Of a DNA stretch of 64,000 nucleotides, positions 25,901-35,303 are shown one piece after another. This DNA is from Burkholderia lata (GTDB lineage: Bacteria > Pseudomonadota > Gammaproteobacteria > Burkholderiales > Burkholderiaceae). The stretch's first letter is position 1. Every line of letters begins with the position of its first letter. The DNA lies in assembly GCF_902499335.1 (NCBI RefSeq), contig NZ_CABVQK010000003.1, positions 186,001-250,000 on the forward strand, in the 5' to 3' direction. Both the position numbers and the translations under genes were made by a program. The notes beneath the pieces were generated by a model. That model saw only the letters and a list, made by a program, of their open reading frames with translations. It was not told the DNA's origin and made no database searches.

Positions 25901-27271
25901 TCAAGTCACCGGCGGCGCGTGCCCATGATCCCCCAGCCCCCGAGCGTCGTCGTATTCCCGCGAAATATCCTTGTTCGTATAGTCCCCGAGCTTCGATGCG
26001 GCGACCACGCTCAGCACCGCACACACCAGCACGTACGCCGCGATCGCATACCCCGAGTGGTAGTAGGCAAACAGCGCCGTTGCAATCAGCGGTGCCGGGC
26101 CACCGGCAATGACGGACGCGAGTTGATAACCCATCGACGCGCCGCTATACCGCAACCGCCCCGTGAACGACTCGGCAATCAATGCAGCCTGCGGTCCATA
26201 CATCATCGAATGCGGAACCAGCGACAACACGATGGCCACGAAGATCCAGACCGGATTCCGGCTATCGACCATCGCGAAGTAGACGAATCCGAACACGCCG
26301 ACGGCAGCCGCGCCGATCATGTACATCCGCCGCCGCCCGATCAGGTCCGACACGTGCCCGAACAGCGGAATGGTGAAGAACTCGACCACGGATGCGGCCA
26401 GCACCGCCGCCAGCAGCAGTTCGCGCGTGACGCCCAGCGCCGTGATCCCGTAAGTGAACACGAACGCCGTATAGATATAGAAGGGCGCCTGTTCGGCCAT
26501 CCGCGCGAACGCCGACAGCACGATATCCCTCGGCTGCTTGCGCAGCACTTCGAGCATCGGCGTCTTCTCGATCCGACGCTCGGCCAGCAGCTTCGCGAAG
26601 ATCGGCGTCTCGAGAATGTTCAGGCGGATGTAGAGCCCGATCCCCACCAGCACGATGCTCAGGAAAAACGGCACGCGCCAGCCCCACGCGAGGAAGGCAC
26701 CGCCGGAAATCCAGCTCATGGCCAGCACGGCAAGGTTGGCGAGGAACAATCCCGCCGGCACGCCGAACTGGGGCCACGACGCGACGAAACCGCGATGCGC
26801 ATTGGTGCGCGCCCACTCCATCGACATCAGGACCGAGCCGCCCCATTCGCCACCCACGCCGACGCCCTGGATGAAGCGCAGTACCGTGAGGATGACGGCG
26901 CCCCAGATGCCGATCGCGGCGTAGGTCGGAACGAAGGCCACGGCGAACGTGGCGAGCCCCATCAGCAACAGGGTCACGATCAGTGTGGCCTTGCGTCCGA
27001 TGCGGTCGCCGTAGTGGCCGAAGATCGCCGCGCCGACCGGGCGTGCGACAAAGCCGACGGCATAGATCAGGAACGCCTGCAGCGTGCCGACGAGTGGGTG
27101 GGATTGCGGGAAATACAGCTTTGCGAAGACCAGGCCGGTGACCGTGCTGTAGAGGAAGAAGTCATACCATTCGATCGTGGTGCCAATCGTGCTGGCGATG
27201 ACGGCGCGGTGCAACTGGCGCCGGGCTTCCTCGTCGGAGAGGGGCGTGGCCGCGGATTGCATGGCAGCCAT
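25901..27271 (-). CDS. MHS-family MFS transporter
   Basis: A 456-residue major-facilitator protein with 12 predicted membrane helices. The first loop reads GTTIEWYDFFLYSTVTG, typical of the metabolite:H+ symporter (MHS) group (ShiA, ProP, citrate carriers). The MFS signature GDRIGRKATLIVTLLLMG follows helix 2. The second-half motif is GHVSDLIGRRRMYMIG. The start at 27271 follows GGGAG with 8-nt spacing; an upstream ATG at 27367 has no such support. The substrate is probably an organic acid or zwitterion. The gene stands alone. Confidence 0.9.
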   Translation of the reverse strand: MAAMQSAATPLSDEEARRQLHRAVIASTIGTTIEWYDFFLYSTVTGLVFAKLYFPQSHPLVGTLQAFLIYAVGFVARPVGAAIFGHYGDRIGRKATLIVTLLLMGLATFAVAFVPTYAAIGIWGAVILTVLRFIQGVGVGGEWGGSVLMSMEWARTNAHRGFVASWPQFGVPAGLFLANLAVLAMSWISGGAFLAWGWRVPFFLSIVLVGIGLYIRLNILETPIFAKLLAERRIEKTPMLEVLRKQPRDIVLSAFARMAEQAPFYIYTAFVFTYGITALGVTRELLLAAVLAASVVEFFTIPLFGHVSDLIGRRRMYMIGAAAVGVFGFVYFAMVDSRNPVWIFVAIVLSLVPHSMMYGPQAALIAESFTGRLRYSGASMGYQLASVIAGGPAPLIATALFAYYHSGYAIAAYVLVCAVLSVVAASKLGDYTNKDISREYDDARGLGDHGHAPPVT

Positions 27272-27392
27272 TTTGATATCTCCCGAAAAAGGGCGATAGA
27301 GAAATAAACCATACGCCCCGCAACAGGTTCCGGCAAGCGCGAGCCGGGAATGAATCCCGCAGCTCACGGGTTTTCATTCAGCCATCCTTATA

Positions 27393-27407
27393 TATCATTA
27401 AATGATA
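27393..27407. promoter_or_regulatory. Palindrome upstream of the MFS transporter
   Basis: TATCATT-A-AATGATA, an inverted repeat with 7-bp arms in an AT-rich pocket about 120 bp upstream of the transporter start. It is a candidate operator or promoter element; the cognate regulator is not adjacent. Confidence 0.4.
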
Positions 27408-28099
27408 CTAAATCGGCATTCGCCGCGACGCGATGAGGTTGGCGCGATTTGCGTTCAGCGGGAAGCTCGGCCTGTGCCGAGCACGAGTATCTCTTCAGCA
27501 CCGGCAAGCGTGTCGTTTGTCGTCGCGTGGGCGATATCGGAGCCGGTTACATGCGCCGATCGCAGCGGCGTCTCGTCGGCGGTCGATGCAGCGCATCGTA
27601 TGTGCGAAGGCCGCGTTGATGCCGGCGTCAGTGGGTCGGTCACTGGTTGCATTCTTCGCTGCAATCAATTCGATCGAATACAAAATCGCGAATAGTCTGC
27701 AAACCGAATAGCCGTCACCTGGAATCAGTGCGCGCTGTCATAAAAAATTGCGGCCGCCGGATGGCAGATGCGTGATGCAGCGAGCACGCCATGCTACGCT
27801 TGGTACGGTGTTTCGCGACGGATTCGCGTCGCCCGAAAATGACATGAAGCAGACGCGCCGCGCGCCGAGAATGCGGACAGCATCGACCAACGATGCGTCC
27901 CTCGATGAATGAAGGGCGAGCGACGGATTGAATGGAGTGACCGTACCGGCGGCCGCGCGGCAAGCGATCGGCGCCGGTGTAAGGTCACCGAAAATAATAT
28001 TGTCTCCGGGGTGAAGCTCATGGCGTGCCAATGTGCGTTCCGTTGTCCGTTCTCGGCGCTGCAGTCGGATTTCCCGTCGCGGTACACCGGAGCACAGCG
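27408..28099. other. Gene-free stretch before the sigma-54 activator
   Basis: About 690 bp between the MFS promoter palindrome and the activator gene. Short frames on both strands (for example 27402-27695 and 27455-27664) lack ribosome-binding sites and homology, and I would not call them genes. The promoter of the activator should lie in the right part. Confidence 0.4.
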
Positions 28100-30454
28100 A
28101 TGAATACGCCGTGCGGTGCGGTGCAGTTCGCCGCGCACAGTGCCGGACCGGCGCCGCGCACGCTCTCCGAACCGATGCTGGTCGGCCAGTCGCCCACCCT
28201 CCTGCAACTGATCCGGCTGGTCGACCACGTTGCACCGACACGCCACGCGTTGCTGGTGACGGGGCCGACCGGTTCCGGCAAGGAGGTCGTCGCGCGTCGC
28301 ATCCATGCGCTCAGTGAAATGCCCGACGCGCCATTCGTCGACGTGAACTGCGGCGCGATTCCCGAGAACCTGGTCGAAGCCGAACTGTTCGGTCATGTGC
28401 GTGGCGCGTTCACCGGCGCATCGGGGAGTCGAGCCGGCGTGTTCCAGCAGGTCGGAAGCGGCACGCTGTTTCTCGACGAGATCGGCGAATTGCCGCTCGC
28501 GCTGCAACCGAAGTTGCTGCGCGTGCTCGAGACCGGCAGCTTTCGTCCGATCGGCGCGTCGGCTCCGCTGCGTTTCGATGGGCGCGTGGTCGCGGCTACC
28601 CATCGCGATCTGCACGAAGCAGTCCGATTGGGTCACTTTCGCGAGGATCTCTACTACCGGCTCGCGGTATTCGTGCTGGCGGTGCCCGGCCTGGATCAGC
28701 GCGCCGACGACATTCCCGCGCTCGTCAGGTACTTTGCCGCGCAGCAGCAGCGTGTGATCGATTTCACGCCGGCCGCGATGCAGCGGCTGCGTCGCCACGC
28801 ATGGCCGGGACATGTGCGGCAGTTGCGCAATTTCGTCAGCCGGCTCAGCGTGCTCGCCCCCGATACCCTGGTCGGTGTCGACGTGCTGGAACCGTTCCTC
28901 GCGACCGAGACACGCGGCGCCGAGTGGGGCGAGCAACTGGCCGACCGCCTGTTGCAGCTTGACGGCGACGACAAGCTCGCGGCCGCCGAATATCTGCTGA
29001 TCGATCGCGCGCTCCAGAGAACCGACAACAACAAGAGTGCGGCCGCCGCGCTGCTGGGTGTCAGCCGCAAGGTCGTCGAGCGGCGGCTCAAGGCGCGGGT
29101 CGATCGCGACGACGAGGCGCGCCGACATCTGGGCCACGCACAGGCACTCATCCGGAACGCGCGGTTCCGCGACGCGGTGCCACTGCTGCGGCGCTGCCTC
29201 GACTGCCTGATGAAGAGCGGCGACGAGACCGATACGCGGTGCGTGCGTTTCGACGCCTATCTCGCGCTGGCCGTCAGCCTGCGCAGCATGCACGGCTGGC
29301 TCTATCCGGAGGTGAGCGCTGCCTATGCGGCGGCGCTCGCGGCAGGCGAGGGCGTGTGCGACGCCGCCGAACTCGCGTCGACGCAGTTCGGCATCTGGGC
29401 CGCCCAGCTCATGACGATGCATCTGAGCGACGCGCGTGCAACCGCGCAGGACATGTTGCAGCGCGCACACCGGGGCGGCACGCCGGCGACGCTCGACGAC
29501 GCACACGTCGCGATGACCAGCACGCTGTTTTGCCTCGGCGACAGCAGCGAGGTCATCGCGTGCCTGGCGCGCGGCAACCTGCTCGGCGTCGGTCTCGACG
29601 ATCATCGCGTCGGCGCGCAAGGCCTCGACCTGGCCGGGCTCGCGCTGACCTTCGAAGGGCTCGCCTGTTATCAGACGGGGGCCGACGATCGCGCGCGACA
29701 CGCGATGGCGGTGCTGATGGCGCGCGCCGCCCGGCCGGGCGTGCACGTGCCGGACCTGCTGGGCGCCGCGTGGCTCGCATGCCTGTTCGACGACTTCGCA
29801 CAGCTCGGTGAGCTTGCCGCCGAACTCGTCCGCGTTGCGGAACGCACCGGGCTCTCGTTCTGCCAGGGCGCGGGCGAGATGTTCCGGGCCTGCTGGCTCG
29901 GCGCAAACGGCCGGTTTGGCGAGGCCGAGCAGATGTTGCTGAGCGGCCACCAGCATATGACGGGCCACGGCGGCACGCTGTTCTATTCGCTGACGACCTG
30001 GCAGCACGGCGAACTGCTGCTGCGCGCGGGCCGCTACCGCGACTGCGAGCAGATCCTGAGCGCCGCGCTCGACGTCGTGCTCGAGGGGCAGGAGCGCGTG
30101 TATCTCGGCGAATTGCTGGTGGCCCGCGCCCGTGCGGTGCGTGCCGGCGGCGGGCTCGAGCGGGCCGAACAGGAGCTGCGCAGCGCGATCTCGACGGCCC
30201 AGGCGCTCGGCTCGGTGCCGGCACGCGTCTCCGCCGCGACGCACCTCGCCGATCTGCTGGCCGGAACCGGCCGGCACGTCGACGCGATCCAGACGCTCGA
30301 ACGCGCTTTGCGCGGCACGCCGCCGCTGCAGGCGGCGCCCGTGACGCAGCGTGCGGCATCGCAGCTTGCCGAGCTGCGCCGCGCGCATGCGCTGATGTCC
30401 TGTCCGCCGCCGCGCCACGATCGTGGCGCCGTCGCACGTCCGGCACATCCGTGA
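28100..30454 (+). CDS. Sigma-54-dependent activator, AAA+ - HTH - helical-repeat architecture
   Basis: A 784-residue protein. The AAA+ core is at about 27-265: Walker A GPTGSGKE (55-62), the sigma-54 contact loop GAFTGA (102-107), Walker B TLFLDE (122-127). A Fis-like HTH follows (NNKSAAAALLGVSRKVVERRL, near 315-335). Unusually, about 430 further residues follow the HTH. They are Ala/Leu-rich helix pairs, such as AYAAALAAGEG and AIQTLERAL, with a TPR-like look. No N-terminal receiver, GAF or V4R domain is present. The start at 28100 has GGAG 7 nt upstream; the frame is open from 28025. It lies just upstream of a sigma-54 promoter serving the LodA-type operon, its likely target, and the helical half may sense the inducing signal (inference). 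Confidence 0.88.
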   Translation: MNTPCGAVQFAAHSAGPAPRTLSEPMLVGQSPTLLQLIRLVDHVAPTRHALLVTGPTGSGKEVVARRIHALSEMPDAPFVDVNCGAIPENLVEAELFGHVRGAFTGASGSRAGVFQQVGSGTLFLDEIGELPLALQPKLLRVLETGSFRPIGASAPLRFDGRVVAATHRDLHEAVRLGHFREDLYYRLAVFVLAVPGLDQRADDIPALVRYFAAQQQRVIDFTPAAMQRLRRHAWPGHVRQLRNFVSRLSVLAPDTLVGVDVLEPFLATETRGAEWGEQLADRLLQLDGDDKLAAAEYLLIDRALQRTDNNKSAAAALLGVSRKVVERRLKARVDRDDEARRHLGHAQALIRNARFRDAVPLLRRCLDCLMKSGDETDTRCVRFDAYLALAVSLRSMHGWLYPEVSAAYAAALAAGEGVCDAAELASTQFGIWAAQLMTMHLSDARATAQDMLQRAHRGGTPATLDDAHVAMTSTLFCLGDSSEVIACLARGNLLGVGLDDHRVGAQGLDLAGLALTFEGLACYQTGADDRARHAMAVLMARAARPGVHVPDLLGAAWLACLFDDFAQLGELAAELVRVAERTGLSFCQGAGEMFRACWLGANGRFGEAEQMLLSGHQHMTGHGGTLFYSLTTWQHGELLLRAGRYRDCEQILSAALDVVLEGQERVYLGELLVARARAVRAGGGLERAEQELRSAISTAQALGSVPARVSAATHLADLLAGTGRHVDAIQTLERALRGTPPLQAAPVTQRAASQLAELRRAHALMSCPPPRHDRGAVARPAHP

Positions 30455-30803
30455 TCGATCCGCGACGCTCTCCACACGGGAAAGCCGGCTGACGACATAT
30501 CGACCGGTTCGGCGCGATCCTCGATCGCCCGGACGTCAGGCTGCGCGTTCTTCGGCTGAAGCACGAGGGCGCGAGCCGGCGGTGCGCCACGTGCGCGACC
30601 TGCCGAGCCACATCCCCCATACGACAGCGACCGGCATCGCCTGATCGATGTTTGCGCCTGCCGACACGAGCGCGGCCGCATGCTGCTTTTTCATGACCCC
30701 GGCGGGTGAACGCGCTCATGCGGGGCAGCGATACCTGTTGGCCGCAAGCGTGCCGTCGCGATGCGAACGACGGCGACGTCGCGTGCTGTCGGGACGTGCG
30801 AGC
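30455..30803. other. Upstream control region of the LodA-type operon
   Basis: About 350 bp with no supported gene. Long frames crossing it (for example 30706-34323 on the plus strand) are read-through artefacts of high GC. I see no clear terminator for the activator gene. Confidence 0.4.
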
Positions 30804-30817
30804 GGACGAATTCGTCC
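30804..30817. promoter_or_regulatory. Perfect palindrome, candidate enhancer for the sigma-54 activator
   Basis: GGACGAATTCGTCC, a 14-bp perfect palindrome whose centre lies about 105 bp upstream of the -24 element at 30914. This is the usual distance for an activator-binding enhancer site. Confidence 0.5.
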
Positions 30818-30913
30818 ATCCGGCATCGATTCACCGGACGCCGGCGTCCACCGCCGAACGCCCGCCACGCCCCCGTCCGCCGGAAACGGCCTGCCGGTGG
30901 GGCAGCACGCGGC

Positions 30914-30929
30914 TGGCACGCGATTCGCT
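30914..30929 (+). promoter_or_regulatory. Sigma-54 promoter of the LodA-type operon
   Basis: TGGCACG-CGAT-TCGCT: the -24 element is a perfect match, and GG (30915-30916) and GC (30927-30928) are 10 nt apart as sigma-54 requires. It lies 95 bp upstream of the first operon gene, directly downstream of a gene for a sigma-54 activator. Confidence 0.75.
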
Positions 30930-31024
30930 AAAGAAGCACGCCGTGCGTCGGTGCCGCCGACGCCAGCGCGGTACCGCACGATGCGGCTTGCCGCGGCGCA
31001 CTTCACTTCCGATACGAGGTCGAC

Positions 31025-32755
31025 ATGGATGCCATTCCGCTTCCCGCTTTCCGATCGCCGGCCAATCAGGCCGCGAGAGATCTCGCGGACTATCCGACCG
31101 CGCTCACCGCGTTCGCGGCACTCTGGAACGCGTATCTCGACGCCATCTCGCAGCAGGCGATCGTCGGCAATCCGTGGCAGGCGAGCAATTCGGCGAACAC
31201 GCCGTATTACTTCAATCCGCTCACGACGGTGATCCCGACCGACGCGCCGACCAAGCCCGTCCAGTGGTCGGCGATGCCGGGCCGGATCGCGTACTACGAC
31301 CAGGCGGACTGGGACAGCGAGTTGTCGCTCACGCAGATCAACCAGCTCGCGGACTACGGGTGGACGCCGTCGCCCAGCGCGGCCGGCCGGCAGACGTTCC
31401 CCAACCTGACCACGGATCCGTGCTCGGGCGACCCGGACGTCAAGGCGTATGGCCCCTATGGCCCGCGCGGCTGGCAGGACGAGTATTGCGAGTGGAGCGT
31501 CGTGCGCGACCCGACCACCAACAAGATCGTGCGGATCGATTTCACCTGCGAGAACCCGGAATACTGGTACACGCTGTGGCGGGTCGCGCCGGACGTCGTA
31601 CTCGACCTGTACCGCGCGACACTCGACAATCAGGCCATCCAGCTGTCGGACCTGTGGCTCAAGGATGCCGGCGGCAACCCCGTGCTCGATCCGTCGACGG
31701 GCGACCCCGCATACGACCCGCTGAACATCTGGAATCGCGGCACGGAGCGTACCGCGGCCTCGGGTGGCGCGATGCACCTGACGAGCACGCCGAACACGCT
31801 GCAGACCGAGCTGGCCGGGCTCGCCGGTGCGGCAACCATCCAGCGGTCCAGCCATCCGGGCGGCGCGGAGCAGCTCCTGTGCTGCGCGCAGTTCGGCCAG
31901 CCGCATCGCAACAGCGATCCGCACATCGGGTTCGTCGTCAACCAGGTGGTCGGGACGAACAAGAAGATCACGATCGCCGATCCGCCCGGACTCTACATGC
32001 AGATGCCCAGCTTCAGCCAGTACGCGCTGCCGTCGAACGCGCCGGCCGGCGCGAAAGCGCAGGATTACTGGCGGGTCGTGCGCGGTGCGATGTCGCTGAA
32101 CGACATGTACGGCAATCCGCTGCCGGGCAACTTCATCCTGCACGCGGTGTTCGAGGTGCCGGCCGAGCTCGGCTTCACCGTCGGCGACATCACGATCGGC
32201 GGCGCGACGATCGATTATGCGGCCCAGGTCGCGGCGACCTTCTTCATGCAGATCAACGCGACGGCGATTCCGGTCAACCCGCCGCTGAACCAGCAGGGTT
32301 GCGCGGGCGACGCGCCGACGCCTTCGCCGCAGCCGCTGCAGATGTGGCACACGGCGCTGTGGAATGCGTATTACGGCACCGCCGCGCCGGTGAATCCGGT
32401 CGGGCACCCGATGGTGCTCGCGAGCAACACGGTGATCCTGCCGCCGACAGTCGGGCGCGGCACGCAGGCGGTGCCGATGAGCCTCGTGTGCCGCGGCGCG
32501 AGCGTCGGCCCCAACGGCGAGTTGCCGACCGTCGGTTTCGACGGACCGGACGGCAACGTGACGGCGGTGGTGACCGGGCTGGTCGACAACGTCACCTATA
32601 CCGTGCCGGGGGATTCGTATCCGTCGACGAACCAGGTGCTGTCGATCGACGTGACGATTGCCGCCGGCGCAGCGCCCGGCCTACGGGGCGTACGCGTCGG
32701 CAACCACGGGGAAGCGGCCGGCCAGGCCGCCCCGGGCTTCCTCTGGATCGAGTGA
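31025..32755 (+). CDS. Unrecognised 576-residue protein, first gene of the LodA-type operon
   Basis: Begins MDAIPLPAFRSPANQAARDL behind a GAGG ribosome-binding site. It has no signal peptide or membrane helix. It is rich in Tyr, Trp, Asn and Pro, with segments GPYGPRGWQDEYCEW, HPGGAEQLLCCAQFGQPHRN and, near the end, a beta-rich region (VTAVVTGLVDNVTYTVPG) that looks Ig-like. The composition resembles the LodA-type oxidase and the 257-residue protein of the same operon. Its stop overlaps the cytochrome start (TGATG). No family recognised; it could be a structural or substrate-binding partner of the oxidase (inference from operon position only). Confidence 0.82.
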   Translation: MDAIPLPAFRSPANQAARDLADYPTALTAFAALWNAYLDAISQQAIVGNPWQASNSANTPYYFNPLTTVIPTDAPTKPVQWSAMPGRIAYYDQADWDSELSLTQINQLADYGWTPSPSAAGRQTFPNLTTDPCSGDPDVKAYGPYGPRGWQDEYCEWSVVRDPTTNKIVRIDFTCENPEYWYTLWRVAPDVVLDLYRATLDNQAIQLSDLWLKDAGGNPVLDPSTGDPAYDPLNIWNRGTERTAASGGAMHLTSTPNTLQTELAGLAGAATIQRSSHPGGAEQLLCCAQFGQPHRNSDPHIGFVVNQVVGTNKKITIADPPGLYMQMPSFSQYALPSNAPAGAKAQDYWRVVRGAMSLNDMYGNPLPGNFILHAVFEVPAELGFTVGDITIGGATIDYAAQVAATFFMQINATAIPVNPPLNQQGCAGDAPTPSPQPLQMWHTALWNAYYGTAAPVNPVGHPMVLASNTVILPPTVGRGTQAVPMSLVCRGASVGPNGELPTVGFDGPDGNVTAVVTGLVDNVTYTVPGDSYPSTNQVLSIDVTIAAGAAPGLRGVRVGNHGEAAGQAAPGFLWIE

Positions 32756-34323
32756 TGAGCCGCGCACGACAAGGAGCCGGTCCGGCGGCGCGCATCGCCG
32801 CGACGGCCGGCGCATGCCTCGCGTTCGCGGCGGGCAGCGTGCACGCGAAAGCGCCGCCGTCGCCCGTCCCGGCCGACGCGAGCGGCTACGCGACGACGGC
32901 GCGTGCCGCGACACCGTCCTACAACGCCTGCGTCGAGCCGCCGACCGTGTCCTACACGCTGCCCCGAGATGCGGCCATCTCCGATCAGGACGACATGAAT
33001 TGCTTTGCCTGGCAGCAATTCATCGCGTTGAACTGGCAGGCGTCGGCCACACGGAATGGCCAACCCGACACGAGCGTGACGGCGGCGTCGTTCGGCATGC
33101 CGGCGGCGTCCGGTGCGCCCGCGCCGACCGTCTGGGAAACCTACGCGCTGAGCTCGAACGTGTTCCGCAAGAACGCGGCCCAGCCGCTGCCGTTCAACGG
33201 CGTCAACCGGAAGGCGGGCGGGCGCGCCAGCCCCGGCACGACCGGGTTCGTGCGCGGCGCGGCCGCCGAAGATGCGCTCACGGATATTCTCCAGGCATTC
33301 ATCAAAACGTGGATCACGGCGCAGAACGGCAAGCCGACGTACTACGAGAAGCGCATGAACGTCGAAGAGTACGACTACATCGTCGGCAACCGCCTCTACG
33401 ATGCGAGCGCACAGTGGCAGCGGATCGCGGACGGCACCGGCATTCAGCTGCCGGACGGCTCCGCGGACGGCACCGTCGGTGCGATCGAAATCAAGGCCGC
33501 CTGGCTGCCGCTCACCGATCCGTCGCTGTATGCGCGCTACCTGACGCGGCCGGCCACGCTGATCGATCCGGCGAGCGGCAAGCGCGAGAAAGCGGTGGTC
33601 GGCCTCGTCGGACTGCACATCATCCACAAGACGCGCACGGCACAGCAGTTCACGTGGGCGACGTTCGAGCAGGTGGACAACGTGCCGGTACAAGGTCAGG
33701 TCGGCGCGGGGCCGTACACCTACTACAACCCGCGGTGCAATCCGGCCTCGGATCCGTACCAGTGCCAAGTCAACACCGCGCCGGTTTGCACCGGCAACGC
33801 GTGTGACTACGCGCAGCCGACCCAGATTGCCCGCGTGGAGCCGATCCGCGACGACGTCGCGGCGCTGAACGCGTACGTGCAGGACGTGATTCGCGGCGCG
33901 AATCCGAAGTCGGTGATGCAGTACTACCAGTTGATCAGCGTGATGTGGCCGTCCTCGTCGACACCGATCAGCGGCACGCCGCTGGCCCCCCTGACCGCCG
34001 GTACGCCGCAACCGCCGAACGGGGTCGGCGGGCTCGCGAACGCGGTGCTCGAAACCTACTTCCAGACGCTCAACTCCGCATCGCCGAACCCGTTGCTCAC
34101 GCAACCGAACTGTCTTGCGTGCCATACGGTTGCGAAGCTGCCGGCGCGCGGCTTTCCGCCCGACTGGGGGAACCGGCCGAAGACCTATGCGAGCGACTAC
34201 AGTTTTCTGTTCAGCGAGGCGGAAGCACGGGCAGCGGCGTCGCTCGTGGCGGCGCCGTGCAAACCGGCGGCCGCGCGCGCCGGCCAACCGAAGGACCGAG
34301 GTTGTTTCAGGAGAAAACCGTGA
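32755..34323 (+). CDS. Secreted mono-haem c-type cytochrome-like protein
   Basis: A 522-residue protein with an N-terminal export signal (RIAATAGACLAFAAGSVHA). A single haem-attachment motif CLACH lies near the C-terminus (after LLTQPN), followed by GFPPDWGNRP and a Met/Tyr region that could supply the distal ligand. The large N-terminal part (about 40-430) is unrecognised and has Trp/Tyr-rich patches (CFAWQQFIALNWQ). The start overlaps the upstream stop by one base. As a periplasmic electron carrier it could accept electrons within the pathway served by the oxidase operon, but no partner is proven. Confidence 0.82.
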   Translation: MSRARQGAGPAARIAATAGACLAFAAGSVHAKAPPSPVPADASGYATTARAATPSYNACVEPPTVSYTLPRDAAISDQDDMNCFAWQQFIALNWQASATRNGQPDTSVTAASFGMPAASGAPAPTVWETYALSSNVFRKNAAQPLPFNGVNRKAGGRASPGTTGFVRGAAAEDALTDILQAFIKTWITAQNGKPTYYEKRMNVEEYDYIVGNRLYDASAQWQRIADGTGIQLPDGSADGTVGAIEIKAAWLPLTDPSLYARYLTRPATLIDPASGKREKAVVGLVGLHIIHKTRTAQQFTWATFEQVDNVPVQGQVGAGPYTYYNPRCNPASDPYQCQVNTAPVCTGNACDYAQPTQIARVEPIRDDVAALNAYVQDVIRGANPKSVMQYYQLISVMWPSSSTPISGTPLAPLTAGTPQPPNGVGGLANAVLETYFQTLNSASPNPLLTQPNCLACHTVAKLPARGFPPDWGNRPKTYASDYSFLFSEAEARAAASLVAAPCKPAAARAGQPKDRGCFRRKP

Positions 34324-35303
34324 AAAGAGAAAAGCTGGAGTTGCCGCGCGAGTGGACCCTGCCGGCGTTGAAGATCCACCTCCAGGATGCGATCGATCTC
34401 GAACTGTGGACGATTCCGTACTACCTGACGGTGCTGTATTCGATCAAGGAGCCCGGCTCGCGGGCCGCGCAACTGATCCAGGCCGCCGTCTACCAGGAAA
34501 TGCTGCATGCGCAACTGGTCGCAAACGTCGCCAACGCGTACGGCTTCTCGCCGAAAGCGAGCGTACCGGTGTACAAGGGGCAGCACGTTCCCCATCTCGA
34601 TTTCGACCTGGACGAGCCGAATCCGACGACCGAGTTCACGCCGTACAGCGCGGAGCTCGGCCCGCTCGACGCGGCGCGGATCAACACGATGTGCCTCGTC
34701 GAGTATCCGGAGTGGTGCACGGGGCGCGAACCCGACGTGGCCGACACGACCGACCAGTACGGCTCGATCGCCGAGTTCTATACGGCGCTGCGTTACGGCA
34801 TGGGCGCGCTGCGCTCGGAGGTGGTCGGCAATCGCCGCCAGTTCGACGAGTTCGGGCCGTTCTACCGGAACCACCCGGGGCTCACGGTGACCGAAGACGG
34901 CGACGCCGGGTTCCGGCAGGCGCTGACGCTGCTCGACATGATCGTCGAGCAGGGCGAAGGCCAGACCGAGCCCGCCGAGACCGTGCCCGTCGAATTCCAG
35001 AACACGGCGGACGGCTTTCACAACAAGACGCCGCATTTCCAGCGCTTCGATGCCATCCGGCGCCTGCCGGCGCTGCCCGCGACCTATTCGGGCGAAGCGA
35101 ATCCGCCGTCGGGCAGCGCCGGACACGCCGCCCAGCAGGTGCTGATCGGCGATTTCGCGGCGTTCCTCAAGGTGCTCGACGGCATGTTCCGCGGCGAAGC
35201 CCCGCCGCCTTCGTTCGGTGTCCTGATGGCGAAGCTCGGCGGTGACATCCTGAGCTGCTGGAAGCACCAGGCCATTCCCCGATTCTCGCAGGAGCAAGCA
35301 TGA
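34320..35303 (+). CDS. Ferritin-like domain protein (VioB-type iminophenyl-pyruvate dimer synthase family)
   Basis: A 327-residue protein. Its N-terminal LKIHLQDAIDLELWTIPYYL and AAVYQEMLHAQLVANVANAYG give the Glu...ExxH metal ligands of the ferritin-like domain found in VioB/RebD-type iminophenyl-pyruvate dimer synthases. A GTG start at 34320 overlaps the cytochrome stop (GTGA) and has AGGAGAAAA upstream. It is much shorter than VioB (about 1000 residues), so it carries only the ferritin-like part. It probably binds a di-metal centre and acts on an amino-acid-derived substrate or product of the neighbouring oxidase (inference). Confidence 0.85.
   Translation: MKREKLELPREWTLPALKIHLQDAIDLELWTIPYYLTVLYSIKEPGSRAAQLIQAAVYQEMLHAQLVANVANAYGFSPKASVPVYKGQHVPHLDFDLDEPNPTTEFTPYSAELGPLDAARINTMCLVEYPEWCTGREPDVADTTDQYGSIAEFYTALRYGMGALRSEVVGNRRQFDEFGPFYRNHPGLTVTEDGDAGFRQALTLLDMIVEQGEGQTEPAETVPVEFQNTADGFHNKTPHFQRFDAIRRLPALPATYSGEANPPSGSAGHAAQQVLIGDFAAFLKVLDGMFRGEAPPPSFGVLMAKLGGDILSCWKHQAIPRFSQEQA

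Noticed and set aside
25535-26024. Minus-strand frames between the dispersed repeat and the MFS gene
   Set aside because: No ribosome-binding site, no homology, overlaps the repeat hairpin; reads as GC-driven open frame.
30706-34323. A 1205-residue plus-strand frame crossing the LodA promoter, the 576-residue gene and the cytochrome gene
   Set aside because: Most of it is a frame-shifted reading of the real genes and of the promoter region; only its last part, from 32755, is the cytochrome gene.
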